NCBI GenBank assembly: GCA_030686995.1
Contig: CM060697.1
Location: forward strand, 108,632,706-108,696,705
Reading direction: 5' to 3'
Source of the DNA: Artemisia argyi
Taxonomy: Eukaryota; Streptophyta; Magnoliopsida; Asterales; Asteraceae
Length of the DNA: 64,000 nt
Within the stretch, counting starts at the first letter, position 1. Every line of letters starts with the position of its first letter. The position numbers were made by a program, and so were the translations under genes. Under the pieces are notes generated by a model, which worked only from the letters and a program-made list of their open reading frames with translations, did not search any database and was not told the origin of the DNA. This document shows, in pieces, positions 31,878 to 42,374 of this stretch.

Positions 31878-32297
31878 TGTTAGGACCCTTGATCTTATAT
31901 CTAGCACAAGATATATTGAAAATAGAAGAGATAAGTAGAGAGAGAGAGATAGAGAGAAGAGAGAGGAATGGGAACTCTTGTGTGTGAAATGAATAACTTT
32001 GATATTACCAAGAGAACCATCCTCTAAATGAGGCCTTACATGGGTATTTATACTTGTAGTCTAGGGCATCACATATCTTTGACCATATTACATAACTAGC
32101 CCTTAGACTTTATACAAGCATGAATAATACACATAAACTTAATAAACTAGCATTTACTAACTATTACATGAATATATTTAACTAACTGTTTGACTCAATA
32201 ATGATCGTCACTTTTAATGCTAACAATCTCCCCCTAAGGGACGATCATTGAGATCTCTCTTTGATTACATAAATGATCAACACTTCTAATGCTAACA
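31878..32297 (-). repeat. 5' LTR of the copia-type element (right)
   Basis: 420 bp. The U3/R segment contains a GAGA-rich run (31935-31965) and the same internal LTR/PPT junction copy as the left LTR (near 32218-32239). Confidence 0.92.
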
Positions 32298-32302
32298 GAG
32301 GT

Positions 32303-32658
32303 GATTGAGACACTCCATTGTACAAGCAATTAAAACATATTATTTTTTTTTATGTATAACTGTCTGTTGGAGTTAACCAATAAATTTTGAGAGTGTGCGA
32401 ATCATTTCTCTTTTAAATAAACGCAAACAAAAGTCAAGCTAAAACAACCACAAACCTAAACCTAACCCAAACTAGGGGTGCTGATTTCTTACACAACACG
32501 AAACACTACCCGAGACTGACACGAAAACAAATAGGTTAGATTAAGGCTAAACAGACTTGGATCGTAAATGAGTCAACACGACTAACCCGTTTAATAAACG
32601 CGTTCAAATTAACTTCTCTACATGAATAAATAAACATGACATGTTAGAGTTTGTAAAG

Positions 32659-32691
<33 letters not shown>

Positions 32692-32873
32692 ACAACTTAT
32701 ATTTGTTACACTTATACCCTTGAGCATTTTTCTAATTGGCAGAATTGGCCCTGCTTTATAGCCTTTGCAGCATGTATCATCCCTGCAGCCAACAGCAGAT
32801 TTCCAACTTAAATTGACACCCTAGTCCCAAACAACATCTTTAATCCCATACACCTCCTTGACTAACAGTAAAA
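32303..32873. other. Upstream region of MYG1
   Basis: Contains a poly-A tract (about 32658-32688). A conserved-looking 5' leader (CAACAGCAGATTTCC, TCCCATACACCTCCTTGAC) precedes the start codon. No clear TATA box is visible. Confidence 0.5.
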
Positions 32874-35752
32874 ATGGCTGCCCCCCTTATACGGGGGTTC
32901 CGAAATTGCTTGCCAATAACATTCTCTCGTTTGCGGTGCTTCTCTGTTTTAGCTTCATCAGAAGCAAAGCGTGTGGGCACTCATAATGGCACATTTCACT
33001 GTGACGAAGCCTTAGGATGCTTCATGATTACACTCTCTTCTAAATTCCACGGTGCCCAAATTATCCGAACCCGAAACCTTGAGGTACACTGCTTTTTTTA
33101 TTTACATTTCTATAACTATTATTATTCGGAGCAAATGTCATGTAATAGTAATCAAGTTTCACCTATGTTTGGCGTAGCATTAGCATTCGCAGTAGCTGTT
33201 TGTTTAAAAAACGTGTTTGCTAACGTAGCTGTAAATGTAATTATAAAGTGTAAAACAAGCAAATGCTACTGCATGTCGCTCCTAAATGCTTCCAAAAGTT
33301 TGCTGACAAACATGACCCTAGTTTCGTAAGAAAAATAGGCCCACTTAGTTTTGTTTCAGGGTTTAAGCTTATTTATGGGCTTACGAGCTTATCTGTTTTC
33401 GCCTTATGTTTCATAAGCACACTTTTTATCTTTGGTTATTTTAGGACTTATGGGCTTATATAGTTATTACGTGGTAACAAACTTATATAAGGCCACACGT
33501 TTCAAAATAAGCTGAAAAACTAGAGGTTGTGAAGTATAAGACGAAAACAGATGAACTCATAAGCCCATAAAAAAACTTAAACAAACACCACCCCTTAATG
33601 TTATAAGATTGAGGTGGTTGGCTATTTGTGTAATACAGAGCAGAGCGGGTTCAAATGAACCCACTAAACAATAATTTTATTTTATATTATAATCTTAGTG
33701 AAAATTTAGTACGATTTAGTATTAATTTTTGTTTTGAACCCAATGATATTGTATACAAACGTTACTAATTTTAGCTTTGAACCCACTTGACAAAAGTCTG
33801 GCTCTGTCCCTGGGCCTATGGTGATGTCTTAATGGTGTAAAATTGTACCAAACGGCTTGTAGCCTAGGAGTAAGCCTATTAGGTTCCCTTTCTTTATAAA
33901 ATTTGGGAAAAAGTGTTGATGTGGATGCCCATTGTATAGTATAGCGGAAATATTTATCTATTATACGCAATTGGGGTGCCACGACATATAATGTATGTTG
34001 CAAGTCAACTTACAAAAGAAAACTTGAGGGGGGTGTTGGACTAATCTTATTGGCTTATTGTGTTAAAAGGTTAAAAGGTCCTTAGTATAAGCTTAGCCAA
34101 ACGCCCCTTGAATGGTAAAATAGTCAAGAGTATGCAATGAAATGAAAATGTGCAAGACACGTGAAACTCTAATGGATTATGGAGGGAAAGTTAAGGGTAG
34201 TCAGTTAGTTTGTTAATTCAGCTGTTAGTAGCTAATTACTTGTTAAATGCTGTTAGATTGATCATTTGTTAGTTAATCGATAAGATTTAACAGTTTCACT
34301 CTAAATTCTCTCTAAAGACACAGAGTACCACACACCAGTTCATACGAATTGCCTCTGGTTATATGGATTCTTTACTTCAATTCTTGATTAAATCCTGGTT
34401 AACATAAACTTCTTAAATGCCTGTTTAAATGACTGAGATTGGGAAACGGTGAAACTTGGTTACTATTTAGTGACATTTGCCGTCTGCCCGTCTGTATTAT
34501 GTGGATTTTGGATTAGATTGTGACATTTGGGAAATGTTGATGGCAAAGGTTTTGGATACGCTTGATGCTGTGCTTGATGTTGGGGGAGTATATGATCCAA
34601 GTAGGGACCGCTTTGATCATCATCAGAAAGGGTTTAATGAAATACTTGGTGATGGTTTTACCACTAAACTAAGTAGTGCTGGTCTTGTATATAAGGTACA
34701 TGTGTTTTTTTTATATCCATTTATGCATTATTGAAGCTTCTGGTCTTTTCCGCATAGATCTTGTGGTTTTTACCAATGAATTGAGTTTCTTATCAACAAA
34801 TTATTTGGCGTAGCATTATGGGGCTGAGATAATTGCAAAGGCAGTTGAGCTGGATGCGGGGCATCCTGATGTCCATACCTTGTATAGAGCTGTTTACAAG
34901 AACTTTATTGAGGTACTATAAAATCTATGCCGGATAATTCTCAGTTTTGTAGTGCTTTCTCTATCTAAATTCAGCTGGTTCTGACTTTACATTGTATTAG
35001 GCAGTTGATGCAGTTGACAATGGAATTAATCGGTATGAGTCAGATCAACCTCCCAAGTACGTGAACAATACAAGTCTCTCCTCTAGAGTCTCCAGAATGA
35101 ATATCAACTGGTATGATGATGATCAATCACCTGAGAAAGAAGACCAAGCCTTTCAACAAGCAATGAAGCTGGCTGGGGATGAATTTATGGATGTGAGTTT
35201 CAATTAGGCATTTTACGCATCTTAAATTTGAAAAATTCTAGTTTATAGTAGATCCTCTCTTTCAGTATTGAATGATATCAAAAGTTGCGTGACTCTTTGT
35301 CCTATTTATGCACCAGTGTATCAGTTTCCACGCGAAATCATGGCTGCCAGGAAGATCAGTTGTAATGGAATGTCTTGCAGAAAGAAAGAATGTTGATTCC
35401 AGTGGAGAAATCATGTTGCTGACTAGGTCTTGCCCTGTAAGTGAGAAATTTTTATGTTTGTGAGCTCACTCCTTATGTAACTCGTTACAAGTATAATTTA
35501 TGTGAAGTAGTTGCAAATGACACATTGTTAGTTTGAAAGTTTAGAGGACCAAAATATAAAAACCAGATATTCACTTTGAATCAACCTTGGTTGATTTGAT
35601 GGTATTGAGAGTATGGCAATCTGGTATTCTGGCGTCTGACAGAAGTAGAAATTCATGGTTATAACTTGTTATTGTTGACTTGGGCTATGAGCATCAGATG
35701 AGTACAATGACACAATGTTAAATTTATGTTATAGTTTGAGCATTTGATTATG

Positions 35753-35796
<44 letters not shown>

Positions 35797-36536
35797 TGTC
35801 AAGTCAAAATACTTTTCATGGAATTGGGACTGTGTCCACATACATAAGACGTTCACAGTTCTACTCATCACTTAAAAAATATAGGATTCAGGCATCCAGT
35901 TTGGAGTTACTTTGGACTTAAAGTATTAGATGCAGGTCATATTTTATACTCTGCTCTGCATTAGATTATGGCCTTCACATAATCACATATATAACATAGC
36001 AAACAACACCATTCAGTATATGGAAAAATCCTTTCTAAAGAAAATGAAAAATGTTTTGAATAATTTTATTTTTTGTTCTCATTTATTCACCAACATTATT
36101 TTCATACGGACAGAATCTCACTTTAACTTTTTTCTGTATTTGACAGTGGAAGCTTCACATATTTGACCTTGAGGCAGAAATGAAGATTGATCCTGTCATG
36201 AAATATGTTATTTATCAGGTGCTAAAAACACTACTAGGCTGCAACAGTTATAAACTATAATACACGCTAAAAGACTAATATCTTTATGGTTTCTTTTCTC
36301 ATTTCATGTAGGATGACAGGAATGACAAGTGGCGAGTCCAGGCAGTAGCGGTATCACCAGATAAATTCGAAAGCAGAAAGCCTCTACCCTCTCATTGGAG
36401 GGGTTTGACAGATGATCACCTATCTCAAGTGGCAGGAATATCCGGGTGTGTTTTTGTGCATTCGAGTGGGTTTATCGGTGGAAATAAGACATATGAGGGT
36501 GCACTAGCCATGGCAAGAGCTTCTTTATCGGCTTAA
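32874..36536 (+). CDS. MYG1: MYG1 (UPF0160) DHH-family metal-dependent nuclease, mitochondrial-type, 7 exons
   Basis: Exons 32874-33083, 34549-34695, 34814-34912, 35001-35192, 35317-35436, 36147-36218 and 36312-36536 join in phase 0 at every junction to give 354 residues, all with GT-AG borders. Residues 1-29 are Arg/Ser-rich without acidic residues, a likely mitochondrial presequence (RGFRNCLPITFSRLRCFS). The metal-binding motifs are THNGTFHCDEA (36-46) and DHHQ (93-96). Further family motifs are TKLSSAGLVYKHYG, AVDNGINRYES, SWLPGRSVV and, near the end, HSSGFIGGNKTYEGALAMA. MYG1 proteins are 3'-5' RNA exonucleases in animal nucleolus and mitochondria; the plant role is inferred by homology. 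Intron 1 (1465 bp) is swollen by MITE-like insertions and intron 5 holds a poly-T run (35755-35793). All catalytic residues and splice sites are intact. Confidence 0.93.
33352..33598. mobile_element. Foldback MITE in MYG1 intron 1
   Basis: A ~47-bp inverted repeat (GTTTAAG...TTATGGGCTTACGAG...ATCTGTTTTCG and its complement) bounds a short AT-rich loop. The outer right end reads AACAAACACCACCCCTTA, hAT/Harbinger-like. The target-site duplication is not clear. Confidence 0.6.
33640..33811. mobile_element. Degenerate hAT-like MITE in MYG1 intron 1
   Basis: The left end CAGAGCAGAGCGGGTTC and right end GTCTGGCTCTGTCCCTG resemble the ends of the clean hAT element at 40596-41012 (AGTCTGGCTCCGTCACTG). 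Both interiors end near a phrase like GAACCCACTTGACAAAAGTC. No target-site duplication is recognised. Confidence 0.4.
34028..34111. mobile_element. Small MITE remnant in MYG1 intron 1
   Basis: The ends GGGGGGTGTTGGACTAA and TTAGCCAAACGCCCCTT are inverted matches over about 16 bp around an 84-bp AT-rich segment. Confidence 0.45.
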
Positions 36537-38121
36537 GCAAGAAAGGTGCCACGCATTTACAGGGCACTCTTTGATTCAGATATTTGAAGTGCGATGCAAG
36601 GTTTTGCGGCTGGGTCTACTTGATTTGAACTGATTACCAAGAAGTATAATTCATGGAGAAGTAGGACAATTTAGAAAAAGAAATTTTGCAGGCTATTACG
36701 TTTGTTATTGTGGTGGATTCCTAAAGGAAAATTGTTATGGTAGTGCATAACAAGGTCTTTTATCCTGGATCCGTCACTGATATATGAGGTATTTTTTTCA
36801 GCTGTTAGTAAATATGTGAACAGTTTATGGCTTATCAGTCATACCTATTCATAATACTTCTGAGTTTGACTTGCAGTGTGCTGAGCTTCGTATTTCCTCA
36901 AATCATTTTCCTTTTAGACTAACCCTTGTGTTATCTAACTAGTCTACCTAGGTTAATTTGGTGCACAGTTTAGCTAAACTCTAGTTTTACTTAAGGTGTA
37001 TAATGGCTACTGCCTTATGATGAGATTAATGTAAAAGGATTGTAAGTTAACTATAAATACTTGTCGATTTGACCTTGTGCTGTTAACGAATAACGAGATA
37101 AATTTCCCCTTTCTTGAAACACAGATGAATCTGAATATTTAGTTACAGATGCCGTCCTTTGGGATTACCGTCATCTTTATTATGTTAAGGATTACGTATT
37201 GGATTAGGATGGGAATTTGCAGTAATTTAGGCGGTTTCCATATATTAGAAATAGATGCTATGATTCTACAACTCCGGGTTAGAATAATATGTATAAACGT
37301 TTGATTTAAAAAAAATAAATAAATAAGCTGGGCATCTCTGGGAGAGCAACTCGTCTCTTGAGAGTGTGTCAAATAGGCGTCTGTCTACTGTTTTTCATTC
37401 ATTCTCATAGCAACTTGCTCCTGGATCTTAGAACAAGCTTTCCCCCCCCCTTAAAGCCACAATTTTGCGTTCCATTTGACATGGTTGATATAACCAATAT
37501 TTTAGCCAGTATTTAGTTTGCAAAATATAACATAAGAAGGTGTGTTACTGAAACAATGATGCAAGTTTGTCATGCTTAGTGAGAAGATGAGCTTCTGAAT
37601 ACTTCAATTTACAAGTTATATCATATATGCAAATCGTTGATAGAAATTAGGAAACAAGTAACTGCTAAGGACTAACGTTGTCAAAGATATGGATAAGCTT
37701 TTACAGATGAAAAAGTGATGAAAGGCTATTATTTATCAACTGCGAACATCATAAAAGAATTTTTTACAGGCACATAAATATTGTATGCCGCAGATCCATA
37801 TTTTTCTCTACGTTCAATGATTGTTGCTTCCATGTTTAGCCTACCTGTTAGATTTACTTCTATGGCCTCTAATAAGAACATTGAATATTAATAGCAGAAA
37901 CTATTAGGTGTGAACTAGAATATATGTAACATCGGCTGTATTAACTGTGTTTGTTAGCTAGCAGATGTTCTGTAGAATTATAAGTACATGGAGGCATCAA
38001 AACCGAACAAAAAGATGATGAAAAAACATAGAATAATACTTTGAAATTATATTGTTAATTGGAAAATTTTGAGCTAACGTTAGGCCCCAAAATTACAAGA
38101 CACTCTTTGTAGCTCAAAATT
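36537..38121. other. Convergent intergenic region between MYG1 and the rhodanese gene
   Basis: Holds the 3' UTRs of both genes and AT-rich sequence with a C-run (37441-37451). No further gene is seen. Confidence 0.6.
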
Positions 38122-39737
38122 TCATTCTTCTGCTACTATAGGCAGGTCTTCTTTAGACCACTGATACAATCCTCCCTCCAAGTGAAAGACGTTTTCATAA
38201 CCATTCAGAACAAGCAAGTAGGCAGCTATAAGCGATCTGCATGAATTATTAACAATTGCCACTCATATTTCTATTATTCCTTCATACACTAAGATAATAT
38301 ATGCATAAATGATGAGCAAACTGGTGTGTTGTTACTTGTTAATGAGAAATGAAAGAAAATAGGTGAATTATAAGAAACCTTGACTGTTGGCCTTCAGGAA
38401 GATTTTGTGTAGGTTTCATTGTACCTCCAGATGAGCAAGCTACTATGATCTTTGAGGTTTTATCTAATTGTGATTCAATGCCTGTGATTAAGTAAAATAT
38501 AATTAAACAGTGTCCTGCAATATATAGATTGTTAAAGACAGAATTTGTTTTGAGTATTGTACCATACTTTTCAAAAATTCAGGATTTTCTTCTGTTCCAG
38601 AAAAGATACCAAAAAAGGCAAATGCAACTCGTCGAGCAATGTCCCATGCTGTCCACTCCTTTATTAGCCTGTATATTTGCACGTTAATAGCACCCGGGGG
38701 ATGCGCCTGCACCCACAACAAAATCACAACCCACATGCCTTTTAGAAAAATATTGCTAATTCATATAGTGGTCTTGGAGAAAAGATTAACTTTATTAACC
38801 TCTTTAAATTCTGCTTCAGGTCTCACATCGAGAATCACAAAGTTATTTTGTTGCTGAAGTCGATACGCTTCCTTTACATCCACACTTCGAACCTGCATCA
38901 TTTCTGCTTATTATCATAATTCATGATTGGAATATCTGCTAACCATACATTTAATTTTACAGAAGGAATTTGGCAACTGATACATGCAAACAATTTGTGA
39001 TTACATGTTTTTAGGAGGCTTGTGAGTTGTGAGCATTGCTCTCTTTGCCAGGGAATAAACAGTTGTGGTGTCAGATTAAGTGGGTTGGGTAATGGGTCAA
39101 AATGGTCTTAATTTGAAAACAGCTTTTAGTATGGGCGGTTGGTTTGAATCCCAGACACTTTTTATCAGTTTGTTTATCAGTCAGTTAGTCGTAAACTATG
39201 ATTACAGAATATCTAAAATTACAATTATAATATAACTTCCCATAAGTAGAACAATTACGGATGGCTTTAAGTATTAGAAAATTCTAGCTGTTTTAGCTGC
39301 AATTTTCTGTTTAACCCATGCGAGCCATAGGAAGGAAAAGGATAGCTGAAATTGACCCATTCCTATATGGTTCGAAATTACCACCTCAAGTTGTGTATAG
39401 TAAAGATTACCCTTTTCTGTAGTAGGAGTTCCCTCTTGATCTTCCACTCTTCTTCAGCTAAACAACCCAAAAGAAGATATGATCAACATTGTATATTACA
39501 TCCATAGAATATAGGGGACTAGTAGATATTACCAGGTGATTTTGCACTTTTAGTTGCTGTGCATCGAATAGAGAGAGACCGTCTCCTTGTAGAAGGCTTA
39601 GTTGAGTTAATTGCAATGTAACAAGTACTGTATTCATTTACACAATTTGAGTAAGATATAAAAGGACTAGTGTAAAGCTTTGATTGCAAACATGAAGAAG
39701 ATGAGTGTGGAGTAACTGAAGTGAGAGTAACCATCAT
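38122..39737 (-). CDS. STR14: Chloroplast rhodanese-domain protein, STR14-like, 6 exons
   Basis: Minus-strand exons 39737-39533, 39457-39411, 38892-38800, 38706-38568, 38481-38379 and 38236-38122 join in frame to 233 residues with GT-AG borders. The first ~65 residues are Ser/Thr-rich and basic, a chloroplast transit peptide. Then comes KRELLLQKRVRSVDVKEA, followed by the rhodanese fold (FVILDVRPEAEFKEAHPPGA, EWTAWDIARR, FFGIFSGTEENPEF). The active-site loop has VACSSGGTMKP with the catalytic-position Cys177, then the family signature NLPEGQQSRSL and GGLYQWSKEDLP. Rhodaneses transfer sulfane sulfur; the substrate of STR14-type proteins is not established. The order and spacing match Arabidopsis STR14 as I know it. 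The gene converges on MYG1. The start is the first of two adjacent ATGs. I see no damage. Confidence 0.9.
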
Positions 39738-40154
39738 CTAAAAAACAGAATGTTATATCTATTTAATTTTCTTTTATGTATATTTAGCTATTAAAGATGA
39801 TAAATGCAGGTGTGATGATCAAAATGAAATATGTTTTGAGATGTGAGATTTTGATAATTGATGGTGGGGTAAATGAATGGGGTTATGTGGATATTTTGGT
39901 TTGGCCAACAAATCTGAGTTTGTGGTAGTGGTTTTGTTTGGGATGTTGTTTCAACCTTAGGCTGCCCCACCTTGAACTTGAAGCATGACCCATTGATAGA
40001 ATGGTAGATTTTTATTGATAATGGGAATAAAATTCAATCTAAAACATCCATTACATAATCTTATGCATTATAAATATGCTTGAAATGGGTTAATACAGGT
40101 TATCTAATGGGTAATAATTGTAAGGCTTCACATAAAAATTCGAATGAGCGAAGA
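39738..40154. other. Upstream region of the rhodanese gene
   Basis: AT-rich, presumably containing the promoter. No clear TATA box and no other gene are seen. Confidence 0.45.
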
Positions 40155-40330
40155 CCAAGGAGGCCTAGTGGTTAAACTCCTCACAAGAGTATTCAGGTTC
40201 AAGCCTTAATAGGTACACAATTTGAAGGTGACAATAAAAAGAGTCGTAAATGGTCACGTTTACATCCCGGTTAGACCGCGTACTCATAAACTCGCCGTCC
40301 TCGGGTATCTTGAATAGAGAATACCTTTCT
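40155..40330 (+). mobile_element. tRNA-derived SINE-like element
   Basis: An A-box-like GGCCTAGTGGTTAAAC (40170-40185) and a B-box-like GGTTCAAGCC (about 40196-40205) have pol-III promoter spacing. The downstream part (AGTCGTAAATGGTCACGTTT, then GTTAGACCGCGTACTC) resembles the bodies of plant SINEs. It cannot fold as a functional tRNA and no clean 3' tail is seen. Confidence 0.45.
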
Positions 40331-40595
40331 CATTCGTTTATTCGTTTACGCTTAAGAAGTGGATGGCGGAAATTTGTCAAAATGTATTCCAACGCTTATT
40401 ACATAAATCATTTTACTTTTGCAAATTAGAGATATAACATAATCGTAATATTAATCGTAATATTAATGATCATATTTTGATTTGTAACTATCCGGCCTAA
40501 CATGGTTAAGAAGTGTTAATTTTGATTTGTAATTTGCTGGCTAACTATAATCATGAGCTTGGTTTAAAATTGCGCACACCATTGCACAAATTGCG

Positions 40596-41012
40596 CAGTG
40601 ACGGAGCTAAATAGAAGACATGGTGAGCCATGGCCAACCCAAAAAACTTCTTAACAAGGCATGTATATGTATAATTTAGTCCAAAAGTTCATATAAGGAT
40701 AATTTGGTTCATTCAAGTTTTGATCGATTATTAAAGTGAATGCCAAAAATGAACAAGTAATAGTTATATACCTTGCATATGTATGTTTTTTTATTGCAAA
40801 TTCGTAACATGTGTGGGTTTGTTAGAGGTAAGATTTATAAGATGTTTGGGCTCGTGAGTTTAATATGAGTTATTAATAGACTTTTTGATGAACTTTTGCT
40901 ATGTAAGAATGTATATACACTGTTAGACTTAAAAATGTTCAAATTTATGTAAGTTATACAATGTAACACTTCATTCGGCCCACCCGAGTTCAAAAGTCTG
41001 GCTCCGTCACTG
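40596..41012. mobile_element. Non-autonomous hAT transposon, 417 bp
   Basis: Inverted termini CAGTGACGGAGC and GCTCCGTCACTG are flanked by a perfect 8-bp duplication, AAATTGCG (40588-40595 and 41013-41020), the hallmark of hAT transposition. The interior is AT-rich and non-coding. Confidence 0.88.
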
Positions 41013-41020
41013 AAATTGCG

Positions 41021-41510
41021 CGCATCATTGCATTGTATTTAGGATTTCGCATCAGTAATGAATCTTTTTGTCGTCGGTTTGAAAAACACATACAAACACT
41101 TAAATAGGTTCCACACAAGAAGAGATCCCTTGTCTTTAAAAGGTTTTTACGTGCTCGATTCGCTGCAAGCCTCTTACGTAACGACCCCAAGATTGATGCA
41201 GACCTTCATTGCCTTTCGTCAGCGAACGAATACAAGGTAATGACAATGGCGGAGCAGAATTTACGATATGGGAAGAAGATAAAGCAATTTACAACAACTT
41301 ATATGTTCTCAACTTTGAAATAGGTCAGACAGAAAACATGGTGGCTCGCCGGAAATAAACGGAGTTTTGATCGATGAATGAGATGAACAAAAAATAGGGG
41401 ATGAAGGGAATATAAGCATCACACAACAATTAGAATATGTTCCGATTGAGTTGATTCATCATATACAATCGTTGTCGCCCACATATAAGTACGCGAAACA
41501 ATGAAACTTA
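41021..41510. other. Spacer before the nested MULE region
   Basis: No domain is recognised. A 60-codon frame (41058-41240) has no homology that I can see. Confidence 0.45.
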
Positions 41511-41622
41511 GTACTCGTTTGGTATGAGGGGTTTATGTGGGTTTAGGATTTAATAAATGCAAATAGCATGTTTGGTTGAGTTTTTTAAATTTGGGTTTGG
41601 ACTTATACCTCAAATATTTGGG

Positions 41623-41794
41623 GAGATTATTACTGCAGTACCCCTGTGGAGGGGGTTGTGTCCCATTCTACCCCAACTTTTGGCCGAAATCCAAAATACC
41701 CCAACATTCCGGACATAAATTTACGCGACATACATAAGATACAAGTGTCACCATTCCAAGCTCGGGACAAAAAATAATAATATAATATACATGT

Positions 41795-41883
<89 letters not shown>

Positions 41884-41924
41884 GCGACACGTTTTAAATT
41901 TTGCATGGGGAAGGAGCGTTGCAT
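41623..41924 (+). repeat. Left TIR of MULE1 with an 84-bp TA tract
   Basis: Inverted match to 51440-51804. The TA microsatellite occupies about 41798-41882 and is bracketed by the palindromic words GTCGCATATA and TACGCGACAC. Confidence 0.88.
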
Positions 41925-42063
41925 GCATGGGGAAGGAACATCATTTACTTTTACTGAAAAGGTGCATTTTGATTGACGGATCAAGAATGTATCAACAATA
42001 TAGTAAGCATGTCGTGTAGGGTTTTTCACATAACCTAGAAAACTATTTCGATCTCTTTGTGTT

Positions 42064-42362
42064 TTGGCGTTGTGGTAGTGGTGGTGGCGATTGGTTGTTA
42101 CCGGGGGTGTTTTGTTGGTGGTGTGGTGGTGTGTTGGTGGTGAAGTGGTGGTGTGGTGGTGGTGCAGTGGTGGTGTGGTGGTTTGGTGGTGTATTGTTGG
42201 TGGTGTGGTGGTCTGGTGGTGGTGCAGTGGTGGTGTAGTGTTGGTGGTGTGGAGGTCTGGTGGTGGTGCAGTGGTGGTGTGGAGGTCTGGTGGTGGTGCA
42301 GTGGTGGTGTGGTGGTGCCGGCATTGTGGTGGTGGTCTTGTGGTAGTGGCTGTGGTAGTGAG
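42064..42362 (+). repeat. GGT-rich low-complexity tract upstream of the Ulp1 gene
   Basis: About 300 bp of GGTGGTGTGGTGGTGCAGTG-like degenerate repeats. It ends just before the ATG at 42375, so it probably forms the promoter or 5' UTR. The Val/Gly- and His/Pro/Thr-rich frames across it are repeat artefacts. Confidence 0.8.
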
Positions 42363-42374
42363 TAGTGTGTCATA

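Larger units (their letters stand above)
24138..32297 (-). mobile_element. Non-autonomous copia-type LTR retrotransposon carrying only a Gag-like ORF
   Basis: Two 420-bp LTRs (24138-24558 and 31878-32297) begin TGTTAGGACCC and end TGCTAACA. They are flanked by a perfect GAGGT duplication (24133-24137 and 32298-32302). The primer site and polypurine tract show that the element reads on the minus strand. The 7.3-kb interior has a ~1.4-kb leader, one 1210-codon ORF and ~2.2 kb of non-coding sequence before the 3' LTR. No protease, integrase, reverse transcriptase or RNase H is visible in any frame. It would have to be mobilised in trans. This is the architecture of gag-only (TR-GAG) elements. 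Confidence 0.9.

Noticed and set aside
35659..35871. 70-codon frame with a lysine run in MYG1 intron 5
   Set aside because: It spans an intronic poly-T run and lies between well-defined exons.
40155..40330. Functional tRNA gene
   Set aside because: A- and B-box-like motifs are present, but no cloverleaf, acceptor stem or anticodon stem can be formed. A SINE is a better fit.
41630..42030. Frames of repeated Ile-Tyr in the MULE1 TIRs (also 51434-51797 and 47962-48189)
   Set aside because: They are translations of TA microsatellites, not proteins.
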